Shown: positions 12,401 to 23,906 of the stretch, in pieces
Layout of the letters: the number at the start of each line of letters is the position of its first letter
Numbering within the stretch: the first letter of the stretch is position 1
NCBI GenBank assembly: GCA_013396995.1
Contig: VWZP01001440.1
Location: 1,160,341-1,224,340 of the forward strand
DNA length: 64,000 bases
Reading direction: 5' to 3'
Source: Dicaeum eximium
Taxonomy: Eukaryota; Chordata; Aves; Passeriformes; Dicaeidae
Notes under the pieces: model-generated
Told to the model about the DNA's origin: nothing
Databases searched by the model: none
Seen by the model: only the letters and a program-made list of their open reading frames with translations
Position numbers and translations under genes: made by a program

Positions 12401-15400
12401 GACTTGTAGGATGTGGGGTGGCCGTCCCAGCAGGGCTGCTGTTACTTTGTCCTTCTTGGTGTGTGGTGTCTCCTCTGAGATTCTCATCACCTGCAAGCAT
12501 TTCCAGCATGCTCCCTCGCCAGTCCCTACCAGACAGACTGCACCGGCCTGATGCCAAGACCCCACCAAAGCACAAAAGTTCGTTCAAAGTCCAAGGCACA
12601 TTGCAGCTGGCTCTCCAGCAGACAACACCCTGGGCTAGTGGAGGGACTGGCTGGAGCCTCCATCCTCAGCCCTGGCTGCTCCGCCTCCAGTGCCAGATGG
12701 CCTCGGGCTGGGCGGCTGCCTGAGCTCACTGCCTGACCTCACCAGGGCGGTGGTCTCAGCAGTGACCCCAGCCCAGGCACTGCGCCTGGGCCGCTCCAGT
12801 GACCACCCCAGCAGGGCTGGGGGCTGGTCACCACGGCGCTGGGGGCTGTGCCTGGGGCAGGAATGTAAGCGAGCTGTTCTTCATTAGGCGGGTAAAAGCT
12901 CCTGGGCTTCTGCCTGGGCTGACTCTGGTGGCCTCTGGGGAGCTCAGGAATGCTTTTGCTGAGTTGTTCTCTCCAGCTGCCAAAGGGTGCGAGCTGAGAT
13001 GACTCTCCTCTCTTTGCATCCCTTCCCTGCCTGCATCTTGAGAATGCAAACACAGTGGCTGTCTCTGTGTGCTAACCAGGAAGGAGGAATTTTTGTTTTC
13101 CCATCATGGCCACAGGTGCAAGTCTAGGTCAGGGAGGAATTTGCCTGCCAGTACCAGGAAGTTTTGGTGTAGGTCAAGCATGTCCCCTCCTCTGGAGTGG
13201 CAACAAATGGGAAGGGCAGTTGAGGAAAATACTCACGGTTTTTACCAGCCAGGTATGTAAGAAAGGAATTCTGTATAAGCCCCATATGCAATGAGCACCT
13301 CTGAACAGAGATGGCAGAGGAAGGACTGGGCAAATTCTCAAAGTCTCCATGAGTGACATTTGTGTTGTTCCTGTGCTAGAGGTTTAACTGAGATCCCCAT
13401 TAAGTCTTACTCCAACACCTTCCTGCTTAAGTAGTGTATTATGTTAGTGCCTATGCTGTAAATAATAATGATCGTGATAATAATCGAGAGGGTTGTTTAG
13501 CAGGGTTGCGCTGTGGTTGTGCATGTACTTCTTAGGTGCATGTGGCTTTTGGGGGTGGTGTTGAACAGGACAGCAAGTCCTCTAGCAGTGGGCTGTGGCT
13601 GTAACGAGCACGGTTCATTAAGAACAGCGGTCAATAGATCCTTTCTGCCAGAAACCAATGAAAACGTGTTACAAAAATTTTGAGCCTCCCAGCCATTTGG
13701 AAAAAGTTTTGTGCTTCACTCTGTAATGTCAGCAGGCAGGGATGCAGTGTTCCCACACACTCCGCTCCCCCATGTGAGTGCACCCACCACCTTATTGGCA
13801 CCTCACATGGGTCAAAGCACCTGAAGCCCAGGAGCACCAGGCTGGGTTTTGATGCAGAGTAGAATGATGAAGTCAGCTCTGGGTGGTATCTCTTAAGGAC
13901 AGCAGGCAGCCAGACAGGAGCAATTTGTGGCTTCCCAGAAACAGTGCCTGGTATTTTGCTACTCCCCTTCCCTTCTGCAGGGAACAGTTGGAAATGGTTC
14001 CTGTTAGGGAGTTTCCTCTGGCTAGCCTGGAGTGGGGAGAAGACACTATGCCTCAGCCCAGGACATAGGACAGCCCATGCTCTGCTGTGGATATTTTCTG
14101 CCTCCCAGGGCTCATCAACAGCACAGTCCTTTTGGCCTGGTCTGGGTCAAGAGCCTTTCCAGAGGCTTGCCCCTCTTTCCCCGGGCAACTGGATCACACT
14201 AGACATAAAGCCATGGGGTGGCTCTGAGTTGAGTTCAGTCTCCTGCCTTGGCTGTAGGGTCAACATCCCTTTGAGGTGTCTACCACCCATGTGCCATGTC
14301 CAAGCTAGCCAAGCATCCTCAGCTTGCCTAGCAATGCCACTCTTTGTGTGATTTTTTTGTGCCAGTAAGCTTGGGACCTCTAGTGGGAGGTGTTCCCCTC
14401 CTGAGCTGTGGGGAGAAGGAATGGAACTGAGTAAGCCACCCACCTCCTGCTTCAAACTGCCCCTCATCTGGGGACACTGTGAGCAGGGCCTTCCTGCCCA
14501 TGCCCTAAGCCCACAGGGATGCAGCATGCTTTGCCCATGCCTTCTGTCCCCAGAGAGGCAGCTCTGCCTCTGCAGGTGGCCACCAGGCTGGCAGGCAGAT
14601 GGGAATAGGCGGGAAGGGGCTGCATGGCAGGCCAGAACCTGACAGGGAGGAGGAACTCCAGCCTGAACTCCTTCCTTAGTCTTTGACACAAGTAGGGCTC
14701 ATTTGGGGAAATGGGGCGTTGCTCCTGCCAGCATCTCCTCAGGCATGGAGGCACAGTGGTGCCAAATGCTGCCTGCCATGAGCCAGCCTGGGGGCAGACA
14801 AGAGGTTAATGAATGAGCTGGTGGGTGAGGATGGGCAGGTGGGTGCAGGAGCTCTGGAGATGCTGATGTGAGTGTCTCGTCTGGTGGCAGTGGGCAGCTG
14901 CAGGTTGAGGTGGGTGGGCCAGCCAGGAAGAGAAGGGAGGGGCTGCATGGGTGCTGCATGCCCCGGCTCTCCTTTCCCTCTCCTCTTGGCACTGGGAAGG
15001 CCCCTTACCAGCTGCCCAGAGTTTGTCAGGGGTTTCTGTCAGACACCTCTGCCCTTCAGTCAAAATTGGTTTGTCAGAAGGAGTTGCATCAGCCTTGTTG
15101 TTGAAGGAAATCGGGCTATAAAAAACATAAGAGGGTGGAGGAAAGGGATCCCTTCAAGGCATCCATGGAGTTATCACTGGGATATAAAGACCCAAAGTAG
15201 ACACCACTGCTGAGTCACAGATGGAGTCCCATCACTTCTATCCCTTGTTGTATGACATCCCAAGTGCATGTTCCCACTTGAGGGTGAACACATGCATGCC
15301 AGGGAGAGTGAAAGGAGTCAGTTCCAGGTGCTTTTTTAGCCATGCAGAAAGCACCAGACTTGGGTTGAGATCTGGGCAGCTTTTAGTGCACATCAGTTGT

Positions 15401-18400
15401 CTGCAAGAGCACAGGGCTCCTGTGGCTCCCATCTATCCTTGCTGAAAGGGACATTAGTCCCCAGCTCACTCTGGCTTGCTGGCAGCTTGCAGGGAGAGGA
15501 GGGATAAGGTGCTTGCAAGAGGGTAAAGCTGCTGACCATGTGAGCAGTCTGAGCTGCTACAAACACCCAGTGCATGATGAGTCCTGGGGACTGGACACCG
15601 TGTACTGTTTTTCTGACTGAATCCTCACTGCCTTGTATCCTTTATTTGTTGCTTGTTTTTATTTGTTAGGATTGCCCTAAGACGCTGTGCCTCACTTATT
15701 TGTTATTGCAGAGGTAATGAGCTGTGCCCCTCCTGTCTTACTGGGGAGTTGACAGCACCAATGTGAAACTTCCCTCCCTTTATTACTGTAGGGAAGCCCA
15801 GGGAGATAGTCTGGCAGTGCCTTCTCCAGCCCTGGACATGGGTGCCAGAGGGGATTCCTGGGACAGAGCACAGTGTGTTTCATTGCTATAAGAAGGGCTT
15901 AGTCACTGCAGATGCCTCTGTTCTTCTTTCGGACCCCGAGTTGCCAGAATATCTTTTGAGGCAAAGGATGCACTTCTGCTGTACCTTGTGTTGTTTCATT
16001 CTCTGGGGAGCAATTCCCAGTTTACTCAGTTTCTTCTCTATTCCTTGTCTGTCATCTTCTTAGAGTAGAGGAGCCCTGATCTGTGCAGGCAGTTGAGTCC
16101 TGCAGCAAGGAATGAAACCCCAAGCATATGAGCATCATGGGGCAAAATGGCAAAATTATCATTGCTGGGGAGACACATGAGTCCTGGGGATGGTGCAGGG
16201 GATTGTTTATGTTGCTTTTGGCAGTTAGGAGGGTGTGGAGTTGGGGATGCTCATCCAGTGCTGTTCTTGTGGAAACAGAAAAAACAAAGGGCCACTTTAA
16301 TAAATAACTGGCCATGAGAAACTTTCAATTTTTTGCTGGGAGAGTGCAAGGTCACCTTGGCAAGGAGGAATAGGAGACTTGGACCGGTGGTTGGCCTGGG
16401 CACCCAGTGAGCAGCCTATCCAGCCAGTCACCTCCAAACCCCCCAGCTGAGGTGTGTGTGACAGTCTCACACTGCCCTCTGCCACTAAGCATCTTGTCTG
16501 TCCCCCCCCACTGGGCATCCTCAGACATCCCTGGGCAGCAGTGGCATCCTCTTCGCCTTTCTCCCTCCTGGTGCTGCATCTGGGCTTCAGGAAGCAGTTG
16601 ATCTGCAGGAAGAATCCTTTTTGCCTTGTTGAGGGTGTATATCTGCTTTTATTTTAATCCTGAGCCTTCTTCTCTCCTGTAGGAGGGCACAAGCTGGGTT
16701 CACTGGCATAGAAATTGCAAGAGAGGCTATTCAGGGACAGATGTCAGACTCTGATGCTTTCCTTCTGCTGCAGTGAGTTTTCTCATGGTCACTTGCTGGT
16801 CCAGCAAGGACTTGTGATCAGTGCCAGACGGTGGGGGACCCAGGGGTCAGGAGACTGGGAACCTCAGGACCTTTAAACTGTACTCAAATTTAGTCAAGAA
16901 GTACCCCTTTTTCACTCTCGTGATTGTACTAAATGTCACAAGTCATCTAAGTTTAGACTGTCACCAGCTTGCTCCTATATATAACTGCTCAGGGCTCCTG
17001 ACTGCATCCTGCCAGCAGAGGTTGTGCTGGGGCATCTACAGGAAGATGGGTGTCATGGACAGAACCTAAACATGGTCCCCCTTTGCTGTGGAGTCAGGCA
17101 GCATTACTTGGCAGTGTTACCCTTGGCTTTGCTGGCTGCTTGGTGTGTGGCAGAAGAGGGGAGCTGGTTTCATCCCATGATGAGTGGGGAAGCTGAGGAC
17201 CCTGGAGATCCCAGCATTTGTCAGCCACATCTTTGGTATCACTGCTGAAATGTCTGCCCAGCCACATGGTGGCTGTGCTGCATGATTGACCTTGACTTTG
17301 GAATTGTCTCATCTTCAAGCATTCCTGGCTTGTGCTCTTGCCTTCTCAAGGCACGGTGAAGTATGAACTCGTCTCTTAATCCTCTCAGCATGGAAAAACA
17401 GGGGCGTCTCTGCCTTATTTATGTGTCACCTGGCCCTTTCTGGAGATAGGATGACCCTCACACTGGTCTTTTTCCACAAAAACTATGTATGTAGAAATGC
17501 ATCCTTGACCTCTGACTCCTCCATACTCTCTAGACACCCTCCTGTCCCTAGCTCAGAGGTCACACAAAAACCTTGTGAAGTCCCACACAGTGGGATAAAG
17601 CCAAGGCTGTAGGCAGCAGCTGGGAAAGGGATTCCTTTGGTTATTTGTTTTCATCCTGCCCGGTGCAAAGATCTCCTCTGGGGTTGGGCAGGAGGCTCTC
17701 TGTGCAAAAGCAAGCCCCACTGATCTCATGGAGACATGACAGTTTGGTATCCCGTCCCTTGCAGAACGGGAGTCCCGGGAACATGAGGAGCCGACCACAT
17801 CGGAGATGACAGAGGAGACCTACCCTCCCAAGGCCTACCGGCCCAAGCACGGGCGCCTCTCTGAGCTCAAGGCTGAAGCCCTGAAGAAGGACCGCCGGAA
17901 GAAGCTGACCCTGGCCAAGTTTGTGGGCATGGCTGAGAACACGGCTCACCCTCGTGTTGTCATCCCCGAGCTCCGGCAGGAGTTTGAGCTGGTGGGTGCC
18001 TTCACCTTCCCTCCATGAGGCTCCCATGGGAAGGTGACTGCGGAGGGCCTTTACCCCTGGGAAATGGGTACTAGTGGGGGGGGACCTGGGGGCTTTTGCA
18101 GCTGGAAGGTTCTGTGAGGTGCTCCCCTTCTCACATTTGATCTCCCTTTGGGCAGGGCCCGTGCCGCAGGCACATGGAGGCATCCCTGCAGGAGCTGAAG
18201 AGTAGCCAGCGGATGGTCCCTCGCGCTGTCCACCTCCCCAACTGTGACCGCAAGGGCTTCTACAAGAGGAAGCAGGTAAGATGTTCCCCACCAGGAAGGC
18301 TTTTCTCTGCCACTGCCTGGGTGGGAAGGATTGAGGTTTTTCCTTTGCTGGGTTATTCGGGGTGTTGCTGCAAGCATCTCCAACACATTTGGTGGTGGGT

Positions 18401-18813
18401 GGCCTTGCTGATGGCTCCATGTGCTGATGGCTGATGGCTTCAGGCCATCTGGCCTGAAGCAAGCATCCTGAAGGAGTGGGTGAGGGAGGGGGAGAAGTCA
18501 GAGAACCCTGGGGTGGGGTAGCAGCAGGGACAGGGATGTACTGAAAGCAGAGAGCAGGAGCCAGATACTACCATGGGAATTGCATCACTGGTGTGAGAAG
18601 GCCAAGGCCTGATCCCCAGGGAGGGAGTCACACAGCGTCTGGTGGCTAGCTCCTGATCTTTGCCCTTGGGTGTCTCCCTAGTGCAAGCCCTCCCGGGGCC
18701 GGAAGCGTGGGTTGTGCTGGTGTGTGGACAAGTATGGCATGAAGCTGCCAGGGACTGACTTCCTGAGCGGAGACCTGCAGTGCCACGCGTTCGACAGCAG
18801 CAATGTGGAGTGA
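97..18813 (+). CDS. IGFBP5: IGFBP5, insulin-like growth factor-binding protein 5 (four coding exons)
   Basis: The CDS joins 97-427, 17765-17991, 18156-18275 and 18682-18813 and encodes 269 residues; the mammalian protein is about 272. It is a secreted protein that binds IGF-I and IGF-II and modulates IGF1R signalling in bone, muscle and connective tissue. Seen in the sequence: signal peptide of about 20 residues; N-terminal IGFBP domain with 12 cysteines (residues 25-98) and the family motif GCGCC at 50-54; a cysteine-free linker (about 105-186) with a basic patch at 151-157; and a C-terminal thyroglobulin type-1 domain with six cysteines (189, 216, 227, 238, 240, 260), the CWCV motif at 238-241 and a basic heparin-binding/nuclear-localisation stretch at about 223-235. 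All junctions are GT-AG. Intron phases are 1, 0, 0. The protein ends in DSSNVE, like known orthologues. Introns 2 and 3 are only 164 and 406 bp. Confidence 0.97.
476..1345 (+). repeat. Degenerate pyrimidine-rich minisatellite-like tract
   Basis: A loosely periodic array of units around CTTTTCCATCTTTCC and GCTGCTTTTCC variants recurs roughly every 25-35 bases from just inside intron 1. The + strand is overwhelmingly C and T. Units are most regular at 480-780 and decay after about 1000, although CTTTTCCATCTTTGTGGGTA-type units persist to about 1180. Purines are scarce, so several frames on both strands stay open for 100-190 codons. These frames are low-complexity artefacts, not genes. Confidence 0.8.
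3515..3560 (+). repeat. Possible MIR-like SINE fragment
   Basis: The string around TGCCTCAGTTTCCTCATGTG resembles the core-flanking segment of MIR/CORE-SINE elements, which were active before amniotes diversified. Only about 45 bases look similar, so the call is weak and could be chance. Confidence 0.25.
5263..5540. other. Intronic CpG-dense, GC-rich patch
   Basis: CpGs are crowded at about 5268-5365 (GGCGG, CGGCG, CGCGCACGGAGCGCGG and similar strings), unlike the surrounding intron. The patch continues into a CAG/CTG-rich stretch at 5380-5425. A shorter AGC run lies just upstream at about 5046-5062. It could be a small CpG island acting as an enhancer or alternative promoter inside IGFBP5 intron 1. 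No exon is recognised. Confidence 0.45.
5618..5674 (+). repeat. T-rich/G-T low-complexity run
   Basis: Runs of T interrupted by short G blocks (TTTTTTTGGGGG, GTTTTTGTTTTTG) extend for nearly 60 bases. It is simple sequence, possibly the decayed tail of an insertion in reverse orientation. No element body was recognised next to it. Confidence 0.6.
7860..8110. other. AT-rich intronic block, candidate conserved non-coding element
   Basis: This block is AT-rich but not low-complexity. It contains several homeodomain-like or AT-hook-like cores (CAATTTATTATTCATG, GTAATTAAATAAG) and no repeat signature. Developmental genes such as IGFBP5 often keep enhancers of this character in long first introns. 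This is inference from composition only. Confidence 0.25.
17765..17991 (+). CDS. IGFBP5: IGFBP5 coding exon 2: linker region
   Basis: The 227-nt exon follows a CAG acceptor and ends at a GTGGGT donor (17992). It completes codon 111 and encodes up to residue 186. The segment beginning RESREHEEPTTSEM is a clear IGFBP5 linker signature, followed by KKDRRKKL (151-158), a basic cluster near known protease-sensitive and heparin-binding sites, and by the AENTAHPR segment (167-174). The last residues (PELRQEFEL) differ from the mammalian sequence as I recall it and appear one residue shorter. Intron 2, at 164 bp, follows. Confidence 0.96.
18156..18275 (+). CDS. IGFBP5: IGFBP5 coding exon 3: start of thyroglobulin type-1 domain
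   Basis: The exon has exactly 40 codons in phase 0 between AG at 18154-18155 and a GTAAGA donor at 18276. It encodes residues 187-226, starting GPCRRHMEASLQEL and ending NCDRKGFYKRKQ, the first two cysteines of the C-terminal domain and the start of the basic binding stretch. Intron 3 (18276-18681, 406 bp) shows no other feature. Confidence 0.97.
18682..18813 (+). CDS. IGFBP5: IGFBP5 coding exon 4: C-terminus and stop
   Basis: The exon begins after TAG at 18679-18681 and encodes residues 227-269 plus TGA at 18811-18813. It carries the basic run CKPSRGRKRG, the thyroglobulin motif CWCV and the family-typical end FDSSNVE. The loop PGTDFLSGDLQC (249-260) looks more divergent from mammals than the rest of the domain, but its cysteine is retained. 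Confidence 0.97.
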   Translation, partial: CKPSRGRKRGLCWCVDKYGMKLPGTDFLSGDLQCHAFDSSNVE

Positions 18814-18924
18814 AGCCGCATCCCCTCCCTCAGCCCCATCACTATCTACCCAGACTCCCTTCCACCCTCCCCTCCGCACCTCCCCACGCCCCGGGACTCC
18901 GATTCCTTTCATCTCATGTAAGAC

Positions 18925-19139
18925 GAAAAAAGAAAGGAAAAGAAAAAAGAGAAAGGAAGGAAAATGAAAAAAAAAAAACGGAAAGGGAGAGAAAGAAAGA
19001 AATGAGAGAAGTAAGGAAAGGAAAAGTAAAAAGAGAGAAAATAAAGAAAAAAGAGAAAAGAAAAAAGAAAATTTAAAAAGAGAAGAAAAGAGAAAAGAAA
19101 GAAGAGAAAAGGAAAAAAAGAGAAGAGAGGAAAAATAAA
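18925..19139 (+). repeat. Purine (GA/A-rich) tract in IGFBP5 3' UTR
   Basis: About 215 nearly uninterrupted A and G residues follow the stop codon by about 110 bases, with only a few T or C breaks. Two AATAAA hexamers (19040-19045 and 19134-19139) are embedded. The antisense open frames here encode only Phe/Ser/Leu low-complexity strings. Confidence 0.9.
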
Positions 19140-22100
19140 CCCTGAAGAAACTGAGGACTCGGAATCTACAACAGCCTTTTGACAACAAGGACTCAGCAAG
19201 GAAAGGATAGAGCCAGAGACAAACCAGCCATGGCTGCTCTGCCGTCCTGCACCTCTCCCCAATGCTGCCTGCGCCCTTCTGCCACAAGCAGAGGTCACCC
19301 CGATGTAGGAAGCTCTCCAAGTTGCTGATTTTCCAGTACGGGTTTTGGGCAGGTTCATTTTTATTTTTATATTTTTTTCATTAGTTAGTTGATTTCTGAA
19401 GGGTCTTGAGAGAAAATCTTGTGGCCACCAGTGTTTCCCTTGCAGTCCTTCAGAGTGTCTTCCCCATGTTGCTGGGACTCACTTGATTTCCGTCTCAAAT
19501 GACTGCCCCCAATCCAGGCAGATTTCAGCAAGGGAGAAGACGTGGGACTGTTTGCTTTGTGTTTGGAAATAAGCTGGAGAGGGAAACACAGATCCTCCAA
19601 CAGCACAAGTATCCCCAGAAAGTATCTGTGGACTTCAAAAAAAATCATCACAAAAGGAAATACAGTCTTCTCTGTCCAGTTCATCTTGATTGGAAGGTCA
19701 GAAATTTTCTTGGACAAGCAGGACTCTGACCTTTGTCCATCCAGGTGTGAAAATGTTTGTCACCTGTGTGCACTTGTGTGTGCATTGACATGGCTTTCCC
19801 TCCTTGCAACCCTTCACCTTGAAATCTGGAGGTTTCAATGTAATATGCAATTGGGGGATATGCTGCCCCTCCCAAAAACAAACAACCTGCTGGATTGAGC
19901 ACAGAAGCAGAGTTATGGAGGAGCATCGGTGCCTGTGGAATCACGGCCTCATCAATACTGAGGACTGCGTCACTGTTCAGACTGAAGTATCCCTACATGG
20001 GGACAGGGGAATCAGGGCCAAAATTCTTCACTACCCTTTGCCACCACAAAGACGACCAACTATGGAGATTTTTTTTTTTTCACAGCCGAAAAATGTGGTT
20101 TGCTCCAGGGGGGAAAAAAATCCCAAACTTCCACTTCGTTTCATCGTGTTTATTGTTAAGGTTGGTTTATAGCTTTCCCCGTGGGTAGGAAAACGCCATC
20201 CTTTTGCATTGAGGATACTGCTCATGTTGCCACCACCCTGCAGTAAGATCCTGTGATGGGCCCTTGCCCTTAACCTGGGACCCAGCTCCTTGTTGAGTGA
20301 CAGCAGCCATTGCGCCATGGAGACCCACTGCCCTGGGCATGCTGGGACAGCCCTCGGCTGCCTTCCTGACTCATTTGTTGTTTTTAACATTTGCATTTGA
20401 TTTTGGGACTCTTGCCTCTTGCTTATCCCTGACAAGGGTCTCCACGATGTTGGTGCTGGGAGGAGATCCTGCAGCAAACAGAAGGAAAGAGGAAAGGGAG
20501 CTGTGGGGTCTGGGTGCTGTGGTGGGGAAACACCCACTGGGAACCACATCCTACTGCCACGGCTGGAGGTGGCTGCCAGCACTGGCCAAAGGACACAGCT
20601 GATCTCAGGTGGAAGGTTCCTGAACCCCCAAATCCCTTTGAGCTTCCTGGACCTGGGCAGAGAAAAATGGAGGTCCACAGCACCACCGGGGCCTCACCAG
20701 TGGGGATGGGACAAAGGGGATTCAGCACTAAGGGGTTCTGGTGAAGGCTTCCTGCCACCACAGGTTGGGAGCCCTCAAAGCCTCTCATGAGATGACATTA
20801 CTCCCCTAATCATCCCGTGGGCCCCCCATCAGGATGTTACCCTGATGGAGGGCAGGACTGGACACCTGTGGTTATTTCCCTCCAAGTGACAGTGGGGGCA
20901 AGTTTTGCCTGTGGACTTCCACGGAGAAGAACACATTTCATCCTGGGGACAAAGCACCTTCCCATGCTGAAAAGAAGTGTGCTACCAAATGTAGATCTGC
21001 CCCAAAAAAGCCTGTTGGAGTGGGCTAACTCCATGTTGTTGGAGGGGAGCATGGTGGGGGCTGAGAAAGGGACCCTTCCAGGCTCTGCAGGGCTGGTGGA
21101 GCAGGGTTGGTTTAACCAGAGTGGTGGGTTAATGCTGGGGTGCAAGTGGAGTGAAGAGTGGGGTGAAGACAGCAAGAGGAGGAGGAGGAGGAGCTTGTGC
21201 CAACCCCAAGGGCTACTGGACACCATTGTTGACACTGTCTGCTCGCTGGTCCCTGTGCAAAACCTCCTGACTATTATAGGCCAGTACCACCTTTCCCAGG
21301 ACCCTTCCTTCCTTCTCTCTTCCTCTTTCTTGCTTTTTTTTTTGTTTTGTTTGTTTGTTTTGTTGTTTATTTTCCCAAAACTTGAAAGCCTTCGGCTGCA
21401 GAGAAAGGAGACGTGCCCCTGGGGTGGGATAGGAAGGGCATCAGACCCCCGTGGACCTTGCCTTTTGGGGAGTGTGCTTTTGCAGGGTGAGGGTTAGCTC
21501 ACAGGGCCTCACGGTGGTGTCACAATGAAGCCACCACAGACACTGGGAAGGGGACACAAGGCAATGCTCCGTCCTCTCCCTACCAAGCAAGTCTTCATGG
21601 CCCTGGGAACCCAGAGCACCAAAATCCATCCCACACAGCCTCCCTCACCCCTGCAAACCCCATGCTGGGATGGCATTGCCTGTCCTGTCCCCACAAACCT
21701 GAGGGGAGGATGATGGACATTTGGGGTGCACCACCCTCACCCCCAGATGGCCTCAGCTCCCAGGATGGGGCACCAAGTGACCCCCCAGCTGCCCACTCCC
21801 TTAAGGATCCCCAGCAGGACGAGGCTGTTTACAGGCTGCACTAATATTTAGGACTGGGGTTGGAGCCTGGGTTGGGCTAGGAATCAGAGTGACTTCAGGA
21901 GGGTTTGGTGGCCCTCTGGAGTGACAGTGATGAGGTGCTCCCATTCTCAGCACCCAGCATCGCTCTTCTGCATTTAGGATGAGAGAACCAGAAGGGGCAG
22001 ATTTGGAGGCTGGGGAGGGTTGAGGCACATCAGGAGATGCTGGCAATTTGTGCATCAGGGGGTCACAAGGCTCAGGGGTCTCTGGCTATGGTATTTGGGC

Positions 22101-22946
22101 CGAGCCCACGTTGGTATCTAGGATGCGAGCTGGGAAGGAGAGGACAAGGATGGCTCAGGACAGCCCTTCCACCACATCTGCCCAGGGAGCGGTGCTCAGT
22201 GGCTGGGCTACCCCTTGTCTGTACTGCAGTGGACTTCGAAAACCACTAGTACAAGAGCATTTTGCACTATTTCTCCTCTCTGTCCCCCCTTCCCCTTTTC
22301 TCCACCTTCCCCATGAAAATTCTTTGCTGTTGGTTTGGTTTTCTTTTTTTTTTTTTGGTTTTGTTTTCTTGTTATCGTCGTTGATTTTTTTTTCCCCCCA
22401 AATGGAGCATTGTATATTTAAAGAACTGTCAGTTCACCTCGCTTCCAGACCGCTGTCCTGGCCCTGGCTAGAAGCCCTGCCTGCTGTGGCCCCCTCCCCA
22501 GCCCCACCAGCTGCCGCCACTGCCACTGGGACAGACGTCACCACGCACGTTACCCACCGTTGTAACACAGTTGTTAAAACACACCAGATTCCGAGTTTCC
22601 TGCCTGGTTTTTATCTTTAAGCAATACTCACTACACATTTTACGGTAGCTTTTTATAGCTTTACATACATACGGTAGCTCTGTTGTTTCGTTTTGGTTTT
22701 GTTGTTTTGTTTTTTTTTTTTTTCCAGTAAACAAGAAATACTCATAATCTTACTGGTGGGAAAAAAAAAAGCAGTTTGTGAAAAACTGACAATGGAAGAA
22801 GAGCTTAATGCTCTGTTTAGCATTTTGTACTTAAAAAAAAATCTCACATTTTATTAAAAAGTGAAGATTGCTGTATACTATTTATTCAACTTATAATTTA
22901 TGTTACTCTTTGATCTTTGTCTTTTCTCATGACAAAGCATTTATTT

Positions 22947-22952
22947 AATAAA
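22947..22952 (+). terminator. IGFBP5: IGFBP5 distal polyadenylation signal AATAAA
   Basis: A canonical AATAAA sits in TTTAATAAAGTTATG, with cleavage expected about 10-25 bases downstream near 22965-22975. The surrounding sequence resembles the conserved end of IGFBP5 mRNA. A weaker ATTAAA lies about 90 bases upstream. Confidence 0.85.
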
Positions 22953-23906
22953 GTTATGCATTCAGTTAGCTCGTGCCTGACCCTCGTGGAGCATCTGTGT
23001 GCCAGGGCCTGCCAGTGAACTGCTCCAGCCCCGAGCATCCCACAGCCACCTGTATTGGGTCCCTTGGGGGGCTCAGCCAGCTCCACAAGGCTGCTCAGGG
23101 CATGGGGTAAAATGGTGGCAATGCTTATGGGGAGCTTTTGATACTAGAACAATCTGCTAGGTGACTGGTAGAAGTTGCAAACTTAACTTTACAACTTCCC
23201 AAAAGCAGAGCTACAATTTTTTATCTTTTTTTTTTTTTTTTTAGAATTTTCTTTGCATGGATGTGGCAGTGGGGCACAGCACACACATTCAACCAGCTTA
23301 CCAGGGCAAAGTACCTAGCAACCAGTGACATTAAGCCCCTAAATGCTATCTCAAACTGAGCTCCACAGCTTGGGAGCAGACACAGTGTTCGAGTCTCAGA
23401 ACCTCTTCGGGCTGCTGGAAGATTTGCCCCCAAGTCCCAGCGGCAGGAACATCCCTGGAGCTGCTCAGCCCAGCCAGGCCGTGTCCTCAAACACTCTGTG
23501 GTAGCTCTTGGTGGCCCATCCCACTGCCCTCCCCAGTGCTGGATCTGACCCTGCCCCACGCCCCAGGCAGCCACCACCCTTCATTCTCCCACTCCCTCCG
23601 ATCTCCCTCCTCCTGTGCCCCTCTGCCCCTCCATTCCCCTGCCAGCATCACCCCGTGCGCCCAGAGCGGGGCGGGAGGTGAAATCATCCGCTTTGCCCCT
23701 GCACTGAGGACCGTGGGTTGCCAGGGCTGTGCTAACAATGCATCCCGCAGCCATCTTGCAGCACATGGAGCTGGCACAGCCACCCTGTCGCCCCACAGCC
23801 ACCCTGTCCCCCATGGGACACCCTGTCACCCCCCGGACACCCCACACGGCCAAGCCGCACCCCCTCGGGCAGCACAGGAGGCAGGAGCCGCGCGGCGCCG
23901 CAGCCG

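Larger units (their letters stand above)
428..17764 (+). other. IGFBP5: IGFBP5 intron 1 (17.3 kb)
   Basis: The intron is bounded by GTGAGT at 428 and a CAG acceptor ending at 17764. It begins with about 0.9 kb of pyrimidine-rich degenerate repeat. The rest is mostly unique sequence with scattered A- or T-runs (about 2009-2024, 4602-4632, 5618-5674, 11528-11555). I recognise no coding exon here. Open frames up to about 180 codons, for example at 14147-14689 on the - strand, show no family motif or splice context. The blocks at 5263-5540 and 7860-8110 are listed separately. The stretches 1346-3500, 8120-11500 and 11560-17700 otherwise show nothing I can name. Confidence 0.85.
18814..22970 (+). 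other. IGFBP5: IGFBP5 3' UTR (about 4.1 kb)
   Basis: Non-coding sequence runs from the TGA to a polyadenylation signal at 22947. The final 150 bases, rich in TTTATT and TTAATAAAG-type words, closely match the end of the mammalian IGFBP5 mRNA as I recall it. A 3' UTR this long fits the roughly 6-kb transcript known for the gene. It includes a purine tract (18925-19139), a T-rich stretch near 19358-19383, T-runs near 22344-22395 and 22708-22725, and AU-rich words that could affect stability. Open frames inside it (for example 20817-21497) lack protein-like character. Confidence 0.85.

Noticed and set aside
17641..18462. A 273-codon antisense frame across IGFBP5 exons 2-3
   Set aside because: It is a shadow of GC-rich coding DNA, runs through intron 2 and has no family motif or promoter context.
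18646..19358. Antisense frames of 149-224 codons
   Set aside because: They are the complement of the purine tract and encode Phe/Leu/Ser repeats.
20817..21497. A 226-codon + strand frame in the IGFBP5 3' UTR
   Set aside because: It lies downstream of the true stop inside a transcript with a clear distal polyA site; its end is T-run-derived Phe/Leu and no domain is recognised.
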